Part shown: one piece after another, positions 5,767 to 7,365 of the stretch
How the letters are laid out: every line of letters starts with the position of its first letter
How positions within the stretch are numbered: position 1 is the first letter of the stretch
NCBI GenBank assembly: GCA_031271555.1
Contig: JAISVN010000050.1
Location: 1-7,365, forward strand
DNA length: 7,365 nucleotides
Direction of reading: 5' to 3'
Source of the DNA: Candidatus Methanoplasma sp.
Lineage (GTDB): Archaea > Thermoplasmatota > Thermoplasmata > Methanomassiliicoccales > Methanomethylophilaceae
Notes under the pieces: model-generated
Seen by the model: only the letters and a program-made list of their open reading frames with translations
Told to the model about the DNA's origin: nothing
Databases searched by the model: none
Program-made: the position numbers and the translations under genes

Positions 5767-6402
5767 ATGTTTGGAAGAAAAAAGAAAAAGATATCTCGTA
5801 ACAGAAGCAAAGCGACGTATGTGTTCGGTTCCATAGATGATACGAACACAGGCGGAAGGGACCAGGGAAAGTATCAGGTGCTTGCGGGAACGGTCGTCGA
5901 TGCGGATAAGAAAGATGCATTCGCCGCAGTTTCCGAAAAACGGAATACCGGTAAAAAAGTGAAGTTTGTAAAAAGAAAAAGAACACGAGAAAAAGCTCTC
6001 TGTGAGATATCGGAGCTTAATCCGCGTGTATATGCGGTCAGATACAAAAAGCCGGAACTATTACCTGATAAAGAAGAACAGAATCGCATACACGTTTCTC
6101 AACTCTCTGGTGTGATCCATCTTATCGCGAAAAAGGAAAAGGCGAAGAACATAGAATTGTACATAGAACGGACCAGACGCATAACGGATGAGGACGTGAA
6201 AGCGATCGCTGAATATGTGGGCAGAAGATACAAGAAGAATATCACGGCCGAGTTTATGGAGGATCCTGAAAATTGTTTTGCTCTTCAGAGTGCCGAGTAT
6301 GCTGCGGGTGCGTTGAACCAAGCGTATAATCGTAGAGATAAGAGGTATGTGGAGATACTCGGTACAAAGGTTGTAAGGGGCAGACGCAGAAACAAGCCAT
6401 GA
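5767..6402 (+). CDS. Short, basic DUF3800-like protein
   Basis: A 211-aa protein that I read as a divergent DUF3800 relative (RNase H-like fold suspected for that family). An N-terminal strand, YVFGSIDDTNTG (18-29), occupies the place of the family's DESG motif, with D24/D25. KYQVLAGTVVDAD (35-47) matches the usual second strand. RIHVSQLSGVIHLIAKKE (107-124) and NIELYIERTRRITDEDV (128-144) fit the central part. MEDPENCFALQSAEYAAGAL (164-183) resembles the closing LQ-ADLIAGA signature, with Glu in place of the usual Asp. Both ends are strongly basic (RKKKK at 4-8; RGRRRNK at 204-210), suggesting nucleic-acid contact. Good AGGAG at 5754-5758, 8 nt before the ATG. Lys/Glu/Arg-rich and AT-richer than the left-hand genes. 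The 3' portion is repeated downstream in decayed copies. Function unknown; family assignment is by pattern only. Confidence 0.6.
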   Translation: MFGRKKKKISRNRSKATYVFGSIDDTNTGGRDQGKYQVLAGTVVDADKKDAFAAVSEKRNTGKKVKFVKRKRTREKALCEISELNPRVYAVRYKKPELLPDKEEQNRIHVSQLSGVIHLIAKKEKAKNIELYIERTRRITDEDVKAIAEYVGRRYKKNITAEFMEDPENCFALQSAEYAAGALNQAYNRRDKRYVEILGTKVVRGRRRNKP

Positions 6403-6410
6403 AGTAAAAC

Positions 6411-6487
6411 GCCCGTAAGAATCCGCTGAAACTTAATCAGGGGGACTCTTACGAGAATATTATATCATGATACGATTATAAAAAACC
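6411..6487 (+). repeat. Hairpin repeat unit, copy 1 (after the intact DUF3800-like gene)
   Basis: The unit starts 8 bases after the stop. Outer stem: CGTAAGAATCC (6414-6424) with GGACTCTTACG (6443-6453), one mismatch in 11. Inner stem: CTGA (6426-6429) with TCAG (6437-6440), closing a 7-nt AACTTAA loop. An AT-rich tail follows, ending in TTATAAAAAA at 6476-6485. The same layout recurs at about 6840, 6935 and 7256. It could serve as transcript end, RNA structure, or a mobile-element end. Confidence 0.85.
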
Positions 6488-6519
6488 TATCACAAGTCTA
6501 GTATCTGTCAATGACAAAC

Positions 6520-6832
6520 ACACGTTTCTCAACTCTCTGATGCGGTCCATCTTATTGCCAAAAAGGAAAAAACGAAGAATATTAAATTATACATGGAACG
6601 GACCAGACGTATAACGGATAAGGACGTTGAAGTGATTGCTGAATATGTCGGCAGAAAATATAAGAAAAATATCACAGCCAAGCTGATTAAGGATCCTGAT
6701 AATTGTTTTGCCTAACAGAGTTTCGAGTCCGTTTTGGGTGCGGTGAATAAGGTGTATAACCATAAGAAGAGAAGTATGTGGAGATGCTTGGCACAAAGGT
6801 TGTAAGGGACAGGCACAAAAACAAACCGCAAA
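6520..6832 (+). pseudogene. 5'-truncated, decayed second copy of the DUF3800-like gene
   Basis: Similar to 6090-6402 of the intact gene at a constant offset of 430 bases through its first 240 or so bases. Similarity begins abruptly at ACACGTTTCTC. The frame still reads HVSQLSDAVHLIAKKEKTKN and IAEYVGRKYKKNITAKL, so most early changes are conservative. It is then broken by TAA at 6713-6715 (where the gene has CTT) and by a 1-base deletion near 6762-6772. There is no start codon in frame and TGA lies just upstream, so it cannot make the full protein. It is followed by hairpin repeat copy 2, just as the intact gene is followed by copy 1. Confidence 0.85.
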
Positions 6833-6839
6833 GGAGAAA

Positions 6840-6914
6840 GCGCACGTGAGGATTCTTTGAAACTTAATCAAATATCCTAACGGCAATATTACAATGTGAC
6901 ATTGTTATAAAAAT
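6840..6914 (+). repeat. Hairpin repeat unit, copy 2 (after the pseudogene)
   Basis: Outer stem: CGTGAGGAT (6845-6853) with ATCCTAACG (6874-6882), one mismatch in 9. Inner stem: TTTGA (6856-6860) with TCAAA (6868-6872), enclosing the same AACTTAA loop. Compared with copy 1 the C-G base pair has become T-A. The tail has CAATGT-G-ACATTG (6892-6904), then GTTATAAAAAT, followed just outside the unit by T6 at 6916-6921. Confidence 0.8.
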
Positions 6915-6934
6915 ATTTTTTGAAAATGAAATAT

Positions 6935-7009
6935 GCCCGTGAGGATCCGCCGAAACTCGGCCAGGGGGATCCTAACGGCGATATTATAATGCAATATTGT
7001 TATAAAATT
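6935..7009 (+). repeat. Hairpin repeat unit, copy 3 (no gene fragment attached)
   Basis: Outer stem: CCGTGAGGATCC (6937-6948) with GGATCCTAACGG (6967-6978), one mismatch in 12. The inner part has diverged but can pair as CCGA (6950-6953) with TCGG (6957-6960). The tail ends in GTTATAAAATTTT. Unlike the other copies it is not preceded by any part of the DUF3800-like gene; only ~20 AT-rich bases separate it from copy 2. Confidence 0.8.
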
Positions 7010-7014
7010 TTATC

Positions 7015-7022
7015 ATTATTTG
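7015..7022. repeat. 8-bp target-site duplication, left copy
   Basis: ATTATTTG directly abuts the left inverted repeat of the MITE and recurs at 7188-7195 abutting the right one. Confidence 0.85.
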
Positions 7023-7187
7023 GGCTTTCAGGAAATCATACATCCATTGATTCCAGTCTGAGTTCGAACAATCTTCTGAAGTTGTGAACTATCGATCTGA
7101 AGAGGACCTCTTGGTGGGGTGAATTGGCCATGCAGGACAAATATCTGCGCTCAGCCATCACTTACAAATTATGATTTCCTGAAAGCC
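7023..7187. mobile_element. 165-bp MITE with 18-bp perfect terminal inverted repeats
   Basis: The left end GGCTTTCAGGAAATCATA (7023-7040) is the exact reverse complement of the right end TATGATTTCCTGAAAGCC (7170-7187). The element is flanked by the 8-bp direct repeat ATTATTTG, a target-site duplication, so this is a real and probably recent transposition product. It is too short to encode a transposase and must have been moved in trans. Ends starting with GG and 8-bp duplications occur in several insertion-sequence families (ISL3, IS6 and IS1595 groups, for example); I cannot choose among them by eye. The inside carries a 40-codon minus-strand frame ending inside the left repeat, probably a remnant of the parent transposase. 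Confidence 0.88.
7036..7158 (-). pseudogene. Small ORF inside the MITE, possible transposase C-terminal remnant
   Basis: A 40-residue frame begins MAERRYLSCMANS and ends RRLFELRLESMDV, with its TGA (7036-7038) inside the terminal repeat, as is common for transposase genes that end in the inverted repeat. Arg/Leu-rich helix character near the end also suits a transposase tail. No Shine-Dalgarno is obvious. It is more likely a leftover from internal deletion of an insertion sequence than an expressed gene. Confidence 0.4.
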
Positions 7188-7195
7188 ATTATTTG
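7188..7195. repeat. 8-bp target-site duplication, right copy
   Basis: ATTATTTG directly follows the right inverted repeat of the MITE and matches 7015-7022. Confidence 0.85.
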
Positions 7196-7202
7196 AATAT
7201 GA

Positions 7203-7248
7203 ACTCGGTACAAAGGTTATAAGAGGCAGACGCAGAAACAAGCCATGA
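7203..7248 (+). pseudogene. 3'-end fragment of the DUF3800-like gene
   Basis: Nearly identical to 6357-6402 of the intact gene (offset 846), with two substitutions seen. It still reads LGTKVIRGRRRNKP and the stop in frame. Similarity stops abruptly upstream of 7203. It is followed at the same spacing by hairpin repeat copy 4. Its closeness to the intact gene makes it a younger copy than the 6520-6832 pseudogene. Confidence 0.85.
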
Positions 7249-7255
7249 AGTAAAA

Positions 7256-7332
7256 CGCCCGTAAGAATCCGCTGGAAATTAACCAGGGGGACTCTTACGG
7301 GAATGTTTTAATGTGATATTGCTATAAAAATG
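7256..7332 (+). repeat. Hairpin repeat unit, copy 4
   Basis: The best-preserved stem: CCCGTAAGAATCC (7258-7270) with GGACTCTTACGGG (7289-7301), one mismatch in 13. Inner stem: CTGG (7272-7275) with CCAG (7283-7286), a compensated A-T to G-C change relative to copy 1. The tail ends in GCTATAAAAATG. Confidence 0.85.
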
Positions 7333-7360
7333 TATCCTTTTTGATAAGACACAGGAGACA
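7322..7360 (+). promoter_or_regulatory. Possible promoter and ribosome binding site of a gene starting beyond the window
   Basis: CTATAAAAAT at 7322-7331, the tail of repeat copy 4, would place a transcript start near 7350. AGGAG at 7353-7357 follows at once. A TTG at 7361 is only 3 bases after it, so the true start may lie just past the window edge. The arrangement suggests a further gene downstream; its identity cannot be seen. Confidence 0.3.
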
Positions 7361-7365
7361 TTGAA

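Noticed and set aside
6061..6321. Minus-strand open frames within the DUF3800-like gene and its copy (also 6587-6886)
   Set aside because: The two shadow frames resemble each other only because the plus-strand sequences are homologous; amino-acid conservation is in the plus frame.
6411..7332. Integron attC-like sites behind gene cassettes
   Set aside because: The hairpins are imperfect palindromes after gene ends, as attC sites are, but no GTTRRRY/RYYYAAC core pair is found at the stem bases and no integrase is in the window.
6411..7332. CRISPR array
   Set aside because: Only four ~77-bp units at irregular spacing, with divergent sequence, gene fragments between them and no cas genes.

Overview
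This 7.4 kb window looks archaeal, most likely from a methanogen-related euryarchaeon. A member of the Methanomassiliicoccales/Thermoplasmata is my best guess, but it is an inference. The reasons are TATA-type promoter boxes close to start codons, one or two probably leaderless genes, GGAGGTG-type ribosome binding sites, an archaeal SelB-like elongation factor relative, and an arylacetate-CoA ligase (PaaK) paired with a tandem ACT protein. None of the nine recognisable genes whose stop lies in the window ends in TAG (six TGA, three TAA). That would suit a pyrrolysine-decoding lineage but proves nothing alone.

Layout, left part (1-5434), ordinary chromosomal genes. 1-402 (+) is the C-terminal end of a DUF4143-type AAA+ ATPase cut by the window edge. 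Converging on it is a compact minus-strand operon, 3118 down to 427: paaK (TTG start), a 143-aa tandem ACT protein overlapping paaK by one base (TAATG), and, two bases later, a 319-aa SelB/EF-Tu-like protein that has lost every recognisable GTPase motif. paaK diverges from a class I SAM methyltransferase (3178-3801, +). The 59-bp gap between their starts holds a shared AT-rich TATA region and a perfect 7-1-7 palindrome that is well placed to be an operator. Next come a three-helix membrane protein (3856-4140) and a cysteine-rich YkgJ-type Fe/Zn-cluster protein (4137-4664), coupled by an ATGA overlap. An alpha/beta hydrolase on the minus strand (4655-5434) overlaps the end of the latter tail to tail.

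Right part (5435-7365), AT-richer accessory DNA. 5435-5766 has no convincing intact gene, only an open stretch that may be a gene remnant. 5767-6402 encodes a basic 211-aa protein that I read as a short, divergent DUF3800-like (RNase H-fold-like) protein. After it the sequence becomes a set of 3'-coterminal copies: the full gene plus a hairpin, a decayed ~313-nt 3' part of the same gene plus the hairpin, a hairpin alone, and a ~46-nt 3' end plus the hairpin. The four ~77-bp hairpin units keep their stems through compensatory changes, and each ends in a TATA-like box. A 165-bp MITE with perfect 18-bp terminal inverted repeats and an 8-bp target duplication has inserted between the third and fourth units. 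This 3'-anchored nested array with a covarying hairpin is the most unusual thing in the window.
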